The notes: a model not told the origin generated them from the letters alone. A stretch of DNA of 31,634 nucleotides from CBDUUP01 sp965370435 (GCA_965370435.1 CBDUUP010000009.1:1-31634); one strand, 5' to 3'. Shown: positions 1 through 9,013, counted from the stretch's first letter. Numbers and translations are program-made.

Positions 1-27
1 GATTCGCAGAGTTTTTTAATATTTTCG

Positions 28-62
28 CTTTTCTCTGTGTACTCTGTGTCTCTGTGGTGAAA
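28..62. repeat. half of a dispersed TCTGTGTCTCTGTGGTG inverted-repeat element
   Basis: The stretch around 34-60 reads as a run of CTCTGTG units ending in CTCTGTGGTGAAA. The same arm closes the palindromic element at 27864-27970. Only one arm is inside the window, so the element is cut by the left edge or exists here as a half copy. Confidence 0.5.
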
Positions 63-141
63 TGTTTGCACTAAACGATTATTTGATAATTGCATTTGCA
101 AACTATCAGGTGACTTGTTTTTATTCCTCCGTATCATCCAG

Positions 142-2379
142 CTATCCGCTTTTGCGGGCTTTCTCCCTGGTGGGCAGCGCCAGGGTGAAACTGGTCCCCG
201 CCCCCTCCTCGCTTTCCACCTCAATACGCCCTCCGTTGATCTCCACCAGCTTCTTGGACACCGCCAGACCCAGCCCGATTCCGCGGGCCTTGGTGGTGAA
301 GAGCGGCTCGAAGAGTCTCTCCATATTCTCCTCAGAGATGCCCACCCCATTATCGCTGACGGTGATCTTCACCTCTCCATCCTCTGCCCGGGCGTGGAGG
401 GTCAAGTCGCCTCCTTCGGGCATGGCTTGATAAGCGTTGGCGACCAGGTTTGATAACACCTGGCCGATCTGGGAGGAGTCAACGTACAACAGCGGCAAGT
501 CGAGGGAAATCTGGTTTATCATCTCTATCCCCACCGGGGCGGGATGATTCAACAGGGTTTTGCCAACCAGCTCGGTCGCCGCTACCTCATACCTATCCGC
601 CATCTGGACGCGGGTGAAATCCAACAGATCGGAGATGATCTTGGCCGATCCAAAAACCTCCGACGAGATGATCTCCAAATAATCGTTGACGTCCTGGGTC
701 GCATCCGGCAGCACCGCCTGGAGATAATGCACGGCGTTGTTGATGACCCCCAGGGGGTTGCGCAGTTCGTGGCTCACACTGCCAGCCAACTCGCCCAGCA
801 TGGCCAGCCGCTCCTGGCGGACCAACGCATCCTGGGTATCGCGCAGTTCCTGGGTCCGTTCCTCGACCATCTCCTCCAGGTGTTCGGAGTATTCCTTCAG
901 TTTTTCATCCGCTTGCCTGCGTTCGGTGATGTCTGTTGCTATGGTTAGTATTGCCTGCTTCTCCTCCCATTGGATGGTTTCTGTTTTTCTTTCTACCCAT
1001 CTTATATTTCCATCTTTATCAATTATCCTGGATACAAAATCGCCAGTAAGGACCTCACCGTCAAGTCGTCTCCTGGCTCGATCAATTAGAGTTTCTCGGT
1101 CATCTGGGTGGGTGAATTCGATAAATGGGGTTGCCATCACTTCTTCTTCAGGGTAGACTAAAATTTCAAGCGCTTTCGGATTAATGAATTTGAAATAACC
1201 GTCCTGGATAACGGCGATGCCTTCGTTGGCATTTTCTACTACGGTTCGATATCTTTTCTCGGATAAATATAACTCCGCCGAACGCTCTTGCACCAGTTGT
1301 TCCAAGTTTTCTTTGGCTTGTTTTAGCTCCATTTCCATATGTTTACGCTCGGTGATGTCCCGTGAGATAGCCAGGCGTCCTACTGTTACCCCTTGGTTGT
1401 TTCGCAGAGGTATGATGCGAAGATCGGAATATTGAGGGCCTTGCCTGTTTCCCCTTTCTATGAACAACTCTGTGGAAATCTCTTCAATGTCTTTGAAACG
1501 TTCTACCAGGTCAGAGAAAGCTGAAAATATCTGGTTGGCCGGTTTTCCGATGGTCTCCGAGGCGGTAAACCCCGCGTTTGCCAACGCAGCGGGATTAATG
1601 TCTACAATCCGATTTTGGATGTCCAACACCACTACCGTATCACTCATATTATCAATGAGAATATTACGAGCAATCGGCAAGATATCGAACAACCGGTAGC
1701 GGAAAAGGCCGAATGCGATTATGAGATTGCTAAAGATGAAAGAGAACGGGGTGGTATCCCTTTGGAATGTGAAAGTGACGCCTGCCAGGGTCAGCATGGA
1801 GCCTATTAAAGGCATGAGCGCGCCAACGGTAACGATCCCGATCTGGGTCTGGTAAAGACGATGGGACCGCCTGAATTCCTGTATGAGGAGAATAATACAA
1901 GTGAATATTAGGATATAGGCATAGATCCCAATAAGATAAACCATGGCGGTGAAATCATATTCCAAAGCAGAGATAGGATTTCCATACACGAGCCAAGCAT
2001 CAGATCGTATTAACCCGTGTAGGGAATTTGTAATCAGCAAAAGGAGAAAAATTGCTGGGAAGATTACTAGCAATCCCCAGGTACGTTTAGGATTTGAGAG
2101 CTTCCGGCCAGTGAATTGGAGCGAAAATGCGAGGAATGAAAAATACCAACCAAACACGCCCAGCCATTGGATATCGTCCCAAAACAACTTATCTTCCAGA
2201 CTGGGGTTTGCTAATTCGAAAATATACCCCAAAGTCATGAAAGCCTGGCTGAATGCCACCCAGGCAAAAGCGCTTGCCCCAACCACGTTCCGCCGCCGCC
2301 ATGTGAAGAGGCCGACGAGGATGGAAACGATAACAGAAACCAGGTAAGGTATCAGAAAGGGAAAGGTTTGCCAATTCAT
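142..2379 (-). CDS. 7TM-PAS-PAS sensor histidine kinase
   Basis: Membrane-bound sensor kinase of 745 aa that should autophosphorylate on a histidine and pass the phosphate to an unknown response regulator; no regulator gene lies in the window. Residues 1-235 hold about seven hydrophobic segments, like the 7TM N-terminal region of histidine kinases. Two PAS domains follow (about 238-345 and 372-490), each ending in a DITER motif and joined by coiled-coil linkers. The HisKA box has SHELRNP with phospho-acceptor H537; the ATPase domain shows an N box around N644-N648, DNGVG at 676-680 and GIGLGLA near 700. The ATG at 2379 has a GGAGG ribosome site 7 nt upstream. Ligand is unknown. The 5' part of the gene (about 930-2379) is visibly richer in A+T than the 3' kinase part. 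Family assignment is secure; specificity is not. Confidence 0.95.
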   Translation of the reverse strand: MNWQTFPFLIPYLVSVIVSILVGLFTWRRRNVVGASAFAWVAFSQAFMTLGYIFELANPSLEDKLFWDDIQWLGVFGWYFSFLAFSLQFTGRKLSNPKRTWGLLVIFPAIFLLLLITNSLHGLIRSDAWLVYGNPISALEYDFTAMVYLIGIYAYILIFTCIILLIQEFRRSHRLYQTQIGIVTVGALMPLIGSMLTLAGVTFTFQRDTTPFSFIFSNLIIAFGLFRYRLFDILPIARNILIDNMSDTVVVLDIQNRIVDINPAALANAGFTASETIGKPANQIFSAFSDLVERFKDIEEISTELFIERGNRQGPQYSDLRIIPLRNNQGVTVGRLAISRDITERKHMEMELKQAKENLEQLVQERSAELYLSEKRYRTVVENANEGIAVIQDGYFKFINPKALEILVYPEEEVMATPFIEFTHPDDRETLIDRARRRLDGEVLTGDFVSRIIDKDGNIRWVERKTETIQWEEKQAILTIATDITERRQADEKLKEYSEHLEEMVEERTQELRDTQDALVRQERLAMLGELAGSVSHELRNPLGVINNAVHYLQAVLPDATQDVNDYLEIISSEVFGSAKIISDLLDFTRVQMADRYEVAATELVGKTLLNHPAPVGIEMINQISLDLPLLYVDSSQIGQVLSNLVANAYQAMPEGGDLTLHARAEDGEVKITVSDNGVGISEENMERLFEPLFTTKARGIGLGLAVSKKLVEINGGRIEVESEEGAGTSFTLALPTREKARKSG

Positions 2380-2751
2380 CTCTGTCCTCCGTCTCTTTTA
2401 GAAGAGATGGAAAAACTTGAATTCACCATAGTACGATTGAAGGTGGGAACATCGAAACTTAGAACATATGCAAAAATCTTGTCCCTCTCTCTGCCCAGAC
2501 AGTTGTCAGCCTTTGTTCTCACATTGGCTCCATAAAAGCCAGTCATTTGTCATAGTCCATTTTGGGATCTATCTACAAATTTACTGTACACATTCTCGCT
2601 GCTTGCGAGGATTATTTCACTTCAATCGTATTATATATCAGTTGGAGGAGAGGGGCAACAAATAAAAGTGAAATTTCCCACTAGTTGCGGCCAGACAAAA
2701 TTTGCGGTAAGGAACCAATCCTGTGCGCTTCGGGATTTTTTGCTAGTTCTT

Positions 2752-2880
2752 TTATGCTGAAGCTTTCATCCTCCGCACCGCCACCCACTTCTTGACCTCC
2801 GCCGCGATGGCGGGCACGAACAGCAGCGGCAAAAGGATGCGCCAGCGCTCCCAAGCGAGAGGCGTGGCGCTGAAGAAGGG
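2752..2880 (-). pseudogene. 3'-terminal remnant of a second P-type ATPase gene
   Basis: Read on the minus strand, this piece encodes about 42 residues ending WVAVRRMKASA and a TAA stop. It matches the last 43 or so residues of the intact ATPase at 4813-7632 (ending WVAVRRMKVARE), including the run LLPLLFVPAIAAEVKKW. The frame is open throughout and differences are partly substitutions of whole residues (SATPLAWERW against STVPLGWEHW), so it looks like the tail of a diverged paralogue rather than a recent copy. Similarity stops abruptly at about 2880; no start or upstream domain remains. It cannot make a functional pump. Confidence 0.8.
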
Positions 2881-2916
2881 ATTACCTTTTCAGCCTTTCA
2901 GTGTTTCATCCTTATC

Positions 2917-2953
2917 AAACAAAACCGGCCCCTGGAGTTGTTCCAGGGGCCGG
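2917..2953 (-). terminator. Rho-independent terminator of the 2984-4096 lipoprotein gene
   Basis: A perfect 12 bp stem (2925-2936 with 2942-2953, CCGGCCCCTGGA arm) with a 5 nt loop is followed on the minus strand by TTTTGTTT. It lies 31 nt past the stop codon of the lipoprotein gene. Confidence 0.9.
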
Positions 2954-2983
2954 CGATACAGTAACGCGCCATCAGATGCCGCG

Positions 2984-4096
2984 TCACTTCCAAATATAGT
3001 ACTGGCAAACGTCTCCAATCCCTAAATATCCCCCACCGATGGAGAAGGAGTTGATCTTACCCTCCAATGCCAGGATTCCCTGGCTGTAATCCCCCCCGGC
3101 GAGGGAAACCACAACTCCGCCGATAACTTCCCCGTCAATGGCGCCGAATTCATCGAAAATTCTGAGCTCGCCGTTTATCTCGATGTTGTAGCTGCCGGCT
3201 CCGGCCATGAAGGTCACAAACAGCGTCTCAACCGGACACAGGAAGACGAATCGGGCCTTGATGCCCCTTAACCTCAACCCGTTACCCGGGACGCCAAACC
3301 AATCCTCATTCTCGATCAACGCGACACCACTAAAGCCCGGATTCCCAGTCTCGGGGAAGAAAGGCTCGAAGGCGACGCTGACCTCATTTTCCACGAAAGA
3401 GTCGCCAACGTTGTACCTGGTTCCCACGGCTTGCGACTCGAAATCCAGGCAAATCTCCGGGCATTCCGGATCACATTCCGGCAACACCGGGCAGAGATCG
3501 TCAATCCAGAGCTCTTGCCCGCCGATGGCGAAGGATTCGATCACCCCATCGAGTTTCAGCACACCCGTGCCGTTGCCCAAAACACCTGAAGGAACTGATA
3601 CCTGGACACCGCCGATCACATCGCCGTTTATGTCGTTGAAGTTCCCGAACTCTACTAAGTCCCCGTTGATTTCGATATTTTCGCTGCCACCGTGATCCCC
3701 GAAGCGAAGAGTAAGCCTTTCAATGGGGAAGGGGAAGAAGAACCGGGCATTGATGTTGTTAGTCCCTAAATCCTTACCGGAACCTCCGGCCATGCCGCCA
3801 TTTTCAATCACCCCCTCGCCTAAGTTATACGCTACTCCAGCCTCATAGAAGGGCGCGAAGGTGACGATAACCCCGTTTTCATCAAACGTGTCACTCAGGG
3901 TGTAGGTAGCTCCCAGCGGCAGGGTCTCGAAATCCATGCCGAAAGCGGACAGACAAATTTCGGGGCTTGTCGTAGGGGTTTTCGTAGACTCTGGGAGTTC
4001 TGCTCTATCTGGGGGAGTTATAGCTATTGGGCCACAACCTGTCAGCAGCAGCGCCAGAACTATCAGCACATTAAAAATCCATTGCATTTTTTTCAT
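2984..4096 (-). CDS. secreted lipoprotein with two homologous beta-type repeats
   Basis: Predicted 370 aa lipoprotein of unknown function. The chosen ATG at 4096 (MKKMQW) has AGGAGAG about 8 nt upstream, better than the longer in-frame start at 4123. The signal peptide ends in a lipobox LLTGC with Cys21, followed by a short Pro/Thr linker. Two repeats of about 155 residues follow, each opening with ICL..DFE, then G..Y....F.ENGV.V.F.PF, and containing NIEINGEL, an ING/IDG-D/E-VIGGV strand, and an SFSIGG..L.I.D..C end. The pattern suggests two beta-sandwich, possibly carbohydrate- or matrix-binding, domains made by internal duplication; I do not recognise a named family. Acidic, glycine-rich composition fits an exported surface protein. 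It ends at its own terminator. Confidence 0.85.
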   Translation of the reverse strand: MKKMQWIFNVLIVLALLLTGCGPIAITPPDRAELPESTKTPTTSPEICLSAFGMDFETLPLGATYTLSDTFDENGVIVTFAPFYEAGVAYNLGEGVIENGGMAGGSGKDLGTNNINARFFFPFPIERLTLRFGDHGGSENIEINGDLVEFGNFNDINGDVIGGVQVSVPSGVLGNGTGVLKLDGVIESFAIGGQELWIDDLCPVLPECDPECPEICLDFESQAVGTRYNVGDSFVENEVSVAFEPFFPETGNPGFSGVALIENEDWFGVPGNGLRLRGIKARFVFLCPVETLFVTFMAGAGSYNIEINGELRIFDEFGAIDGEVIGGVVVSLAGGDYSQGILALEGKINSFSIGGGYLGIGDVCQYYIWK

Positions 4097-4607
4097 CAGT
4101 CTCTCTCCTGAGTTTTTTGTCATTACTAAATCGAATATTATGGTTAGCGTAGTTGTCTCAATTCATTATCGCCTCCAAAAGTTTCGTTAGTTTCACAAGC
4201 TTCCTCTTCCACGAAATCGTATCCATCTCGTCTGAGCTGGTCACTCGTTTGGATGAGGCTGGCATGTGTGAATCCACGGCTTGAAGAAACCCAATAACAC
4301 CTGCCTGATTTATTTACTTTAGCGGGTTATCACTTTCTTATCCCCGCTGTAGCTGGTTGGTTGTCACAGGGATCAGCTTCAATTACATTCTTGAGTACAT
4401 GAGAAGGCCTAAATGATGGCGCAATCATGTTCTATTAATATATATACCTTAATAGGTCTTTTTTCTTCTATATGAATTATTATTTTCCCCTGGAATGTGT
4501 TTTCCATAAGAGCGATGGGGCGAATATGCAGCAGAATAGCTATGAATCCCACCTCAGGGCGCTAAATTGTCTTTAGGGCGAATCTAAAAATATGTTCCCC
4601 TTTTTAA
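4097..4607. other. intergenic stretch without a gene
   Basis: No credible coding region was found. An AT-rich hairpin (CTATTAA at 4432-4438 with TTAATAG at 4449-4455) followed by GTCTTTTTT looks like a plus-strand terminator, but no plus-strand gene precedes it, so it may be chance. Confidence 0.4.
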
Positions 4608-4665
4608 CACCAAGACACGAAGACAAAAAGACACAAAGTTTTTGGTTTTTCTTCGTGTCTTGGTG
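4608..4665. repeat. inverted repeat with CACCAAGACACGAAGA arms
   Basis: Perfect 16 bp arms (4608-4623 and 4650-4665) flank an A/T-rich spacer. The arm style (CACCAAGACACGAAG) parallels the CACAGAGACACAG element at 27864-27970 and the half copy at the left edge; a decayed half-like sequence is seen near 7985-8005. It could also fold as a stem downstream of the ATPase gene. Such repeats are common between genes in environmental genomes; origin is unknown. Confidence 0.7.
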
Positions 4666-4812
4666 TCTTTTGCTTTTCTTCCCTCCTTGACTTATTTAGA
4701 AGATGCTTCGTGTTAAAGTTTTTGACCGTTAACTAGCCGCGAGTTCTGCTAAAACGCCAAGCTATTTTTAGACCCGCCCTCACAGTTTTTCTGCCCCACC
4801 ACCTACGCCCCC

Positions 4813-7632
4813 TCACTCCCTCGCGACTTTCATCCTCCGCACCGCCACCCACTTCTTCACCTCCGCCGCGATGGCGGGCACGAACAGCAGCGGCAGCAGG
4901 ATGCGCCAGTGCTCCCAGCCCAGGGGGACGGTACTGAAAATGGGCTGCAAGAAGGGGATGTAAATCGCGCCCAACAGCAGCAGCCCCGAAGAGACCACCG
5001 CGATGTTCATGGCCTTGTTGGAGAAAATACCGATCTTGTTCAGCGGGTAATACTCCGAGCGGGAGGTGAAAGCCCGCAGCAGTTCCGAGAAAGATAGGGT
5101 GACGAATGCCATAGTCGCCGCCAGGGTGTTGAACTCGCCGGGGTCGGCCGGGTAATAGGTCAGGCCTATCAGGTAAGCGGTCAGGGTGACGGCGGTGATG
5201 GCGACGGTCTGTACCAGGATGCCCATCTGCATGTAGCGGTTGATGATGGGTTCTGAGGGCGGGCGGGGTTTCTGCTCCATGATGTCGGGGTCGCCTTTTT
5301 CCAACCCCAGGGCCAGCGCCGGAGCCCCGTCGGTGACCAGGTTGAGCCACAGCAGTTGGATGGCGTTGAGGGGGGAAGGCAAACCGGCCAAAGTAGCCAG
5401 GAAGATGATGGCGATCTCGGCCATGTTGCAGGAGAGCAGGTAGTAGACGAATTTGCGGATGTTGCTGTAAATGACCCGCCCCTGCTCCACCGCGTCCACG
5501 ATGCTGGAGTAGTTATCGTCGGTGAGGACCATGTCGGCGGTCTCTTTGGCGACGTCGGTGCCGGTGATGCCCATAGCGACGCCGATGTCGGCTTGCTTGA
5601 GGGCCGGGGCGTCGTTCACCCCATCCCCGGTCATGGCGACTACTTCTCCGTTGGCCCGCAAGGCCTGCACGATGCGGACCTTATGCTCCGGGGAGACCCG
5701 GGCGAACACGTCGGTGCGCGCCACCTCGGCCTCCAGTTGGGCGTCATCCATATTGTTGAGGTCCGCTCCGGTGAGCACCTGGTGTCCCTCCTGCATCAGG
5801 CCGATGGATTTGGCGATGGCCTCGGCGGTCTTGGGATAGTCTCCGGTGATCATCACTGTGCGCAGTCCCGCCTGAGCGGCCTTCTCCAGAGCCTGGGGGA
5901 CTTCCAGGCGGGGCGGGTCTATGATGCCGATCAAACCGACGAAAACCAGGTCGCATTCCAGGGCTTCTTCGGTGATCTCTGGGGGCATGTCAGGCACGGT
6001 GCGGTAAGCCAGGGCCAGCACGCGCAGAGCGTCCTGGGTCATCAGGTCGTTGGCGGCCAGGATGCGGTTGTATACAGCCTCATCCAGATCGTCAATTTTG
6101 TTGTCTACGGTTTGATAATGGCTGCATAGGTCTATGACCACATCAACCGCGCCCTTCTGGGTGATGACGTATTCGTGGGTCTGTTGGAAATCATAAAAAG
6201 GCGAGATATCTTCTTTTTCAGGGTTTTCGATCTGATGGACGGTGACCATGCGCTTGCGCACCGAGTCGAAGGGAATTTCCTGGACCCGGGGATAGGCTTC
6301 GTTGAGCGGCCGGGGCAAAGCCCCCGCTTTGGCCGCTGCAACCACCAGCGCGCCTTCGGTCGGGTCGCCCACCATGCGGTAAGTCAGTTTGCCTTCCGTC
6401 TCGCCGGAGAACTCTAGCTCAGCGTCATTGTTGAGCGCCCCCACCCACAGGGCGGTGGAGGCGGCGGCGTAATCCTTCAGGTCTATGACCTTATCCCGGA
6501 GCATGAACTCCCCTTCGGTGCTATACCCGCTGCCGGAGATGTTGATAAAGTTCCCGTCCACCCAAATCTGGGTGGCGGTCATTTCGTTCTGGGTGAGGGT
6601 GCCGGTCTTGTCAGAGCCGATGACGGTGGCCGAGCCTAAGGTCTCCACCGAGGAGAGGCGGCGGATGAGGGCGTTGCGGCGGATCATCTCCCGCATGCCC
6701 AAGGCCAGGCTTATGGTGACCACCGCGGGCAGCCCCTCCGGCACCGCGGCGATAGCCAGACTGACGGCGATGAGGAACATCTCCAATGGGTCGGTGCCCC
6801 GCAGGGCGCCCACCACGAAGACCATGCCGGAGATCGCCAGGGCCGCCAAGCCCAGGGTCTTGCCCAGTTGGTCCAGGCGTTTTTGCAGGGGGGTGGGTTC
6901 CTGTTGGACGGCTTGCAGCAAAGTGGCGATCAAGCCGATCTGGGTCTGCATGCCGGTGTCAGTCACCACGCCCCGCCCCCGCCCATAGGAGATCAGGGTG
7001 CCCATAAAGGCGGTGTTGGAACGGTCGCCCAGGGGCAGGTCGGCCTGGAACAGGGCGCTGGCGTCCTTGCTAACTGGCAGGGACTCGCCGGTGAGGGCGG
7101 CCTCTTCAACCCGCAGGTTGACGGCCTCCAGCAGGCGCACGTCGGCGGGGACGTAGTTGCCCGACTCCAGTACGACGATGTCGCCGGGCACCAGCTCGCG
7201 GGCGGGGATGTTCTGGCGGCTGCCGCCCCGCAAGACGTGAGCTTCGGGCGCGGCCAACTTCCTCAGCGCGGCCATTTCCTCTTCGGCGCGCCGTTCTTGG
7301 ATCACGCCCAGAGCTGCGTTGAGGATCACAATGGTCAAAATAGCGATAGCCTCCACCCATTCTCCCAGGCCTGCGGAGATGACGGCGGCCACAATGAGCA
7401 AGATAACGATAAAGTTGTTGAACTGCTCCCCCAGCATCTGCCAAAAAGTGGTGGGAGGCGCTTCGGTGAGTTGGTTGGGGCCGTAGTTTTCCAGCCTGTG
7501 GGCCGCCTCGGATGGAGAGAGGCCGGTATCGGGCGTTGAGTCGAATTCTTCTAGGACTTCTTCAAAGGAGAGATTGTGCCAGGGTTTACCGTTGGTAGAG
7601 GGAGGGGTTGCTTCAAGAGGGCTTGCTGTCAT
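4813..7632 (-). CDS. Ca2+-type (P2A/SERCA-like) cation-transporting P-type ATPase
   Basis: ATP-driven cation pump in the cytoplasmic membrane, about 939-943 aa, full length for the family. Numbering from the upstream ATG at 7644: cation ATPase N-terminal domain about 20-90, actuator motif TGES at 185-188, phosphorylation site DKTGT with D345, nucleotide-domain motif VGDPTEGAL near 425, hinge TGDGVNDAP at 672-680. Ion-site residues match SERCA: PEGLP (E303) in TM4, N740 and E743 in TM5, N768, T771 and D772 in TM6, and SFSELL in TM8 as a possible counterpart of the last glutamate. This pattern argues for Ca2+, though Mn2+ cannot be excluded. The ATG at 7632 is preferred because GGAG lies 6 nt before it; the one at 7644 has no clear site. 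A decayed paralogue tail lies downstream at 2752-2880. Confidence 0.95.
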   Translation of the reverse strand: MTASPLEATPPSTNGKPWHNLSFEEVLEEFDSTPDTGLSPSEAAHRLENYGPNQLTEAPPTTFWQMLGEQFNNFIVILLIVAAVISAGLGEWVEAIAILTIVILNAALGVIQERRAEEEMAALRKLAAPEAHVLRGGSRQNIPARELVPGDIVVLESGNYVPADVRLLEAVNLRVEEAALTGESLPVSKDASALFQADLPLGDRSNTAFMGTLISYGRGRGVVTDTGMQTQIGLIATLLQAVQQEPTPLQKRLDQLGKTLGLAALAISGMVFVVGALRGTDPLEMFLIAVSLAIAAVPEGLPAVVTISLALGMREMIRRNALIRRLSSVETLGSATVIGSDKTGTLTQNEMTATQIWVDGNFINISGSGYSTEGEFMLRDKVIDLKDYAAASTALWVGALNNDAELEFSGETEGKLTYRMVGDPTEGALVVAAAKAGALPRPLNEAYPRVQEIPFDSVRKRMVTVHQIENPEKEDISPFYDFQQTHEYVITQKGAVDVVIDLCSHYQTVDNKIDDLDEAVYNRILAANDLMTQDALRVLALAYRTVPDMPPEITEEALECDLVFVGLIGIIDPPRLEVPQALEKAAQAGLRTVMITGDYPKTAEAIAKSIGLMQEGHQVLTGADLNNMDDAQLEAEVARTDVFARVSPEHKVRIVQALRANGEVVAMTGDGVNDAPALKQADIGVAMGITGTDVAKETADMVLTDDNYSSIVDAVEQGRVIYSNIRKFVYYLLSCNMAEIAIIFLATLAGLPSPLNAIQLLWLNLVTDGAPALALGLEKGDPDIMEQKPRPPSEPIINRYMQMGILVQTVAITAVTLTAYLIGLTYYPADPGEFNTLAATMAFVTLSFSELLRAFTSRSEYYPLNKIGIFSNKAMNIAVVSSGLLLLGAIYIPFLQPIFSTVPLGWEHWRILLPLLFVPAIAAEVKKWVAVRRMKVARE

Positions 7633-7644
7633 GCTAGGCTCCAT

Positions 7645-8160
7645 TACAGGATTTTCGTATTGGTTCTTTTATCATCATTAAATCACTTTCATCATTATCA
7701 GAGCCTTGCAGAGGGCTTTCCAGGCTCGTTTGTGCATAGTAATGCCCTTCTCAGGGATTGCGATCCTGGAAGGGTTGCTAGGATTATAGATAATAAACTC
7801 AGGGCGTGTACCCATATTATATGGGTGATAAGTTCAAAATGGGCTTTCAGAACTGATAGCCCTGGACCAGGAACCTGATGATCCCGGCGCTAAGGGCGGG
7901 TCTAATAAGGAGTTCCTTTTTTAGGGTGACGCTTCTGGGCAAAGGGGGAGATCCAATCCACTCATCTAGGCTGTTGCTATCATTTTAACACCAAGACTCA
8001 GTGACACGAGTCTACACCATATATGTGGGTCTATTGCGTCCACAGAGTCTACTATATGGCGGTTGAATTGTAAATATTGTCTATTGTTTCCATTGTTTCT
8101 ACGGTGTCTGCACCAGAATTGCACCAAACCAATAATATCAACCGGAAAGGCGACTCGTTT
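7645..8160. other. intergenic stretch with a short palindrome
   Basis: No supported gene. A perfect 7 bp inverted repeat with 3 nt centre, ACCCATA-TTA-TATGGGT, lies at 7810-7826 and could be an operator, but no target gene is obvious. Around 7985-8005 is a degraded TTAACACCAAGAC segment resembling the repeat arm at 4606. Confidence 0.35.
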
Positions 8161-8169
8161 TCTCCATTC

Positions 8170-8371
8170 TATGGGTAGTGATATATCCCACTGCCCGGTG
8201 AAGCTGCGACCAGCTATACCGGTCGCCATAATCAGTCCGGCTGATGTCGGTGTCGTCGCGGTCTTCACCCAGGGGCAGGTAGCGTTCGTCCGAATCTAGA
8301 TTCCCGCTGCTGTTCAGCAGGGCGACGGTGGAGCCGAGATGGTCGGTGATGAAGTCGGAAAGGTTCCACAG
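8170..8371 (-). pseudogene. frameshifted fragment of an RHS-repeat protein
   Basis: On the minus strand one frame reads FITDHLGSTVALLNSSGN, then ERYLPLGEDR and a TDYG motif (8225-8236); the neighbouring frame continues with SFTGQWD (around 8190-8205). DHLGST, RY.P.GE and FTGQ in this order are hallmarks of the RHS core C-terminal end, so one gene has been split by a frameshift. A stop codon lies directly upstream of the homology and nothing resembling the YD repeats or a toxin tip is in frame. The fragment is non-functional. RHS proteins are large exported wrappers for polymorphic toxins; similar debris occurs at 9014-9455 and 10266-10405. Confidence 0.75.
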
Positions 8372-8458
8372 CTAGAATGCAATGATCGGGATCGCTTGTA
8401 GGATATTAGTGTAGCGAAAGAGGGTATGGCTTTACTTCACGTTGACAATGTCCTCTTA

Positions 8459-8782
8459 TCAACCTCTCCCCTCCGAGACAAGATCTACGCGAGTTCCGTC
8501 CGGGAGAGTTAGTAAAGCCGAAATCAAAAGCAATACATAGTCCTCAGACGGGTAAAAAACTAACATAAGCTCAGAGCCGTCCTCAAAATAATACATATAC
8601 ATCGTCATTCCAGTCTTTAATTTTTCGTCTGGGGGTCCTAGTTGAGCGACGATTTCATCATAACTTATCAAAAATTCCAGGAAGTCAAGTTCTGCTGGAG
8701 GAGTAGGTACATTAGAACAAGATGTAATCAAAAGCGTGCATAGCGCTAGGAGGGCCACCATTTTTAGAGTGAAATTTCTCAT
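8459..8782 (-). CDS. small lipoprotein, BamE/SmpA-like half
   Basis: Predicted 107 aa lipoprotein: hydrophobic signal with ITSC lipobox (Cys22), then a short domain with YDEIVAQLGPPDEKL followed by a YMYYFEDGSELMLVFY strand pair. The EV..LG.PDE helix-turn followed by two strands resembles the fold of SmpA/BamE-type domains and recurs in the two larger neighbours at 9420 and 10397 (EVKQLLGTPDE, EVIQLLGEPDE). Function is unknown; in this setting it could be a paralogue or a degenerate partner of those proteins. ATG at 8782 has AAGGA 8-9 nt upstream. Low G+C compared with core genes. The MITE at 8817-9012 sits 34 nt upstream of the start and may carry or disrupt its promoter. Confidence 0.75.
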   Translation of the reverse strand: MRNFTLKMVALLALCTLLITSCSNVPTPPAELDFLEFLISYDEIVAQLGPPDEKLKTGMTMYMYYFEDGSELMLVFYPSEDYVLLLISALLTLPDGTRVDLVSEGRG

Positions 8783-8816
8783 CGGTCACATCCTTACAAT
8801 TTTCCATGCTATCAAT

Positions 8817-9012
8817 CAATACCTTCGCCAAAAACGATGCCTTTTAGCTCAATGAGCCTCTCTCAGTAGCGTTTTGACGATTTGCCTTAGCGATAATTAA
8901 TAATATATCCGCTCAAACCCGTACAGGTTATTTATTCGATACGACAAGTGACTGTGATAATCTCCAGTCTAATAGTCAGTGAGACGATACTCTCAAATTG
9001 GCGAAGGTATTG
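8817..9012. mobile_element. 196 bp MITE related to the IS at 14751-16209
   Basis: Perfect 15 bp terminal inverted repeats (8817-8831 and 8998-9012, CAATACCTTCGCCAA). The left end continues AAAA like the left end of the IS4-type element, and the right end has TT beyond the repeat as does the IS right end. No coding capacity. Flanks show no clear target duplication. It is best read as a non-autonomous element mobilised by the neighbouring transposase. Confidence 0.8.
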
Positions 9013-9013
9013 C

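Noticed and set aside
2391..2408. TCTCTT...AAGAGA palindrome upstream of the histidine kinase
   Set aside because: Short 6 bp arms in AT/purine-rich sequence; no support as an operator.
5356..6129. Plus-strand open frame of 257 codons
   Set aside because: Antisense to the P-type ATPase; no motif, typical shadow composition.
7966..8268. 100-codon minus-strand frame as an independent gene
   Set aside because: It is one of the two frames of the broken RHS fragment (contains SFTGQWD) and continues into unrelated sequence.
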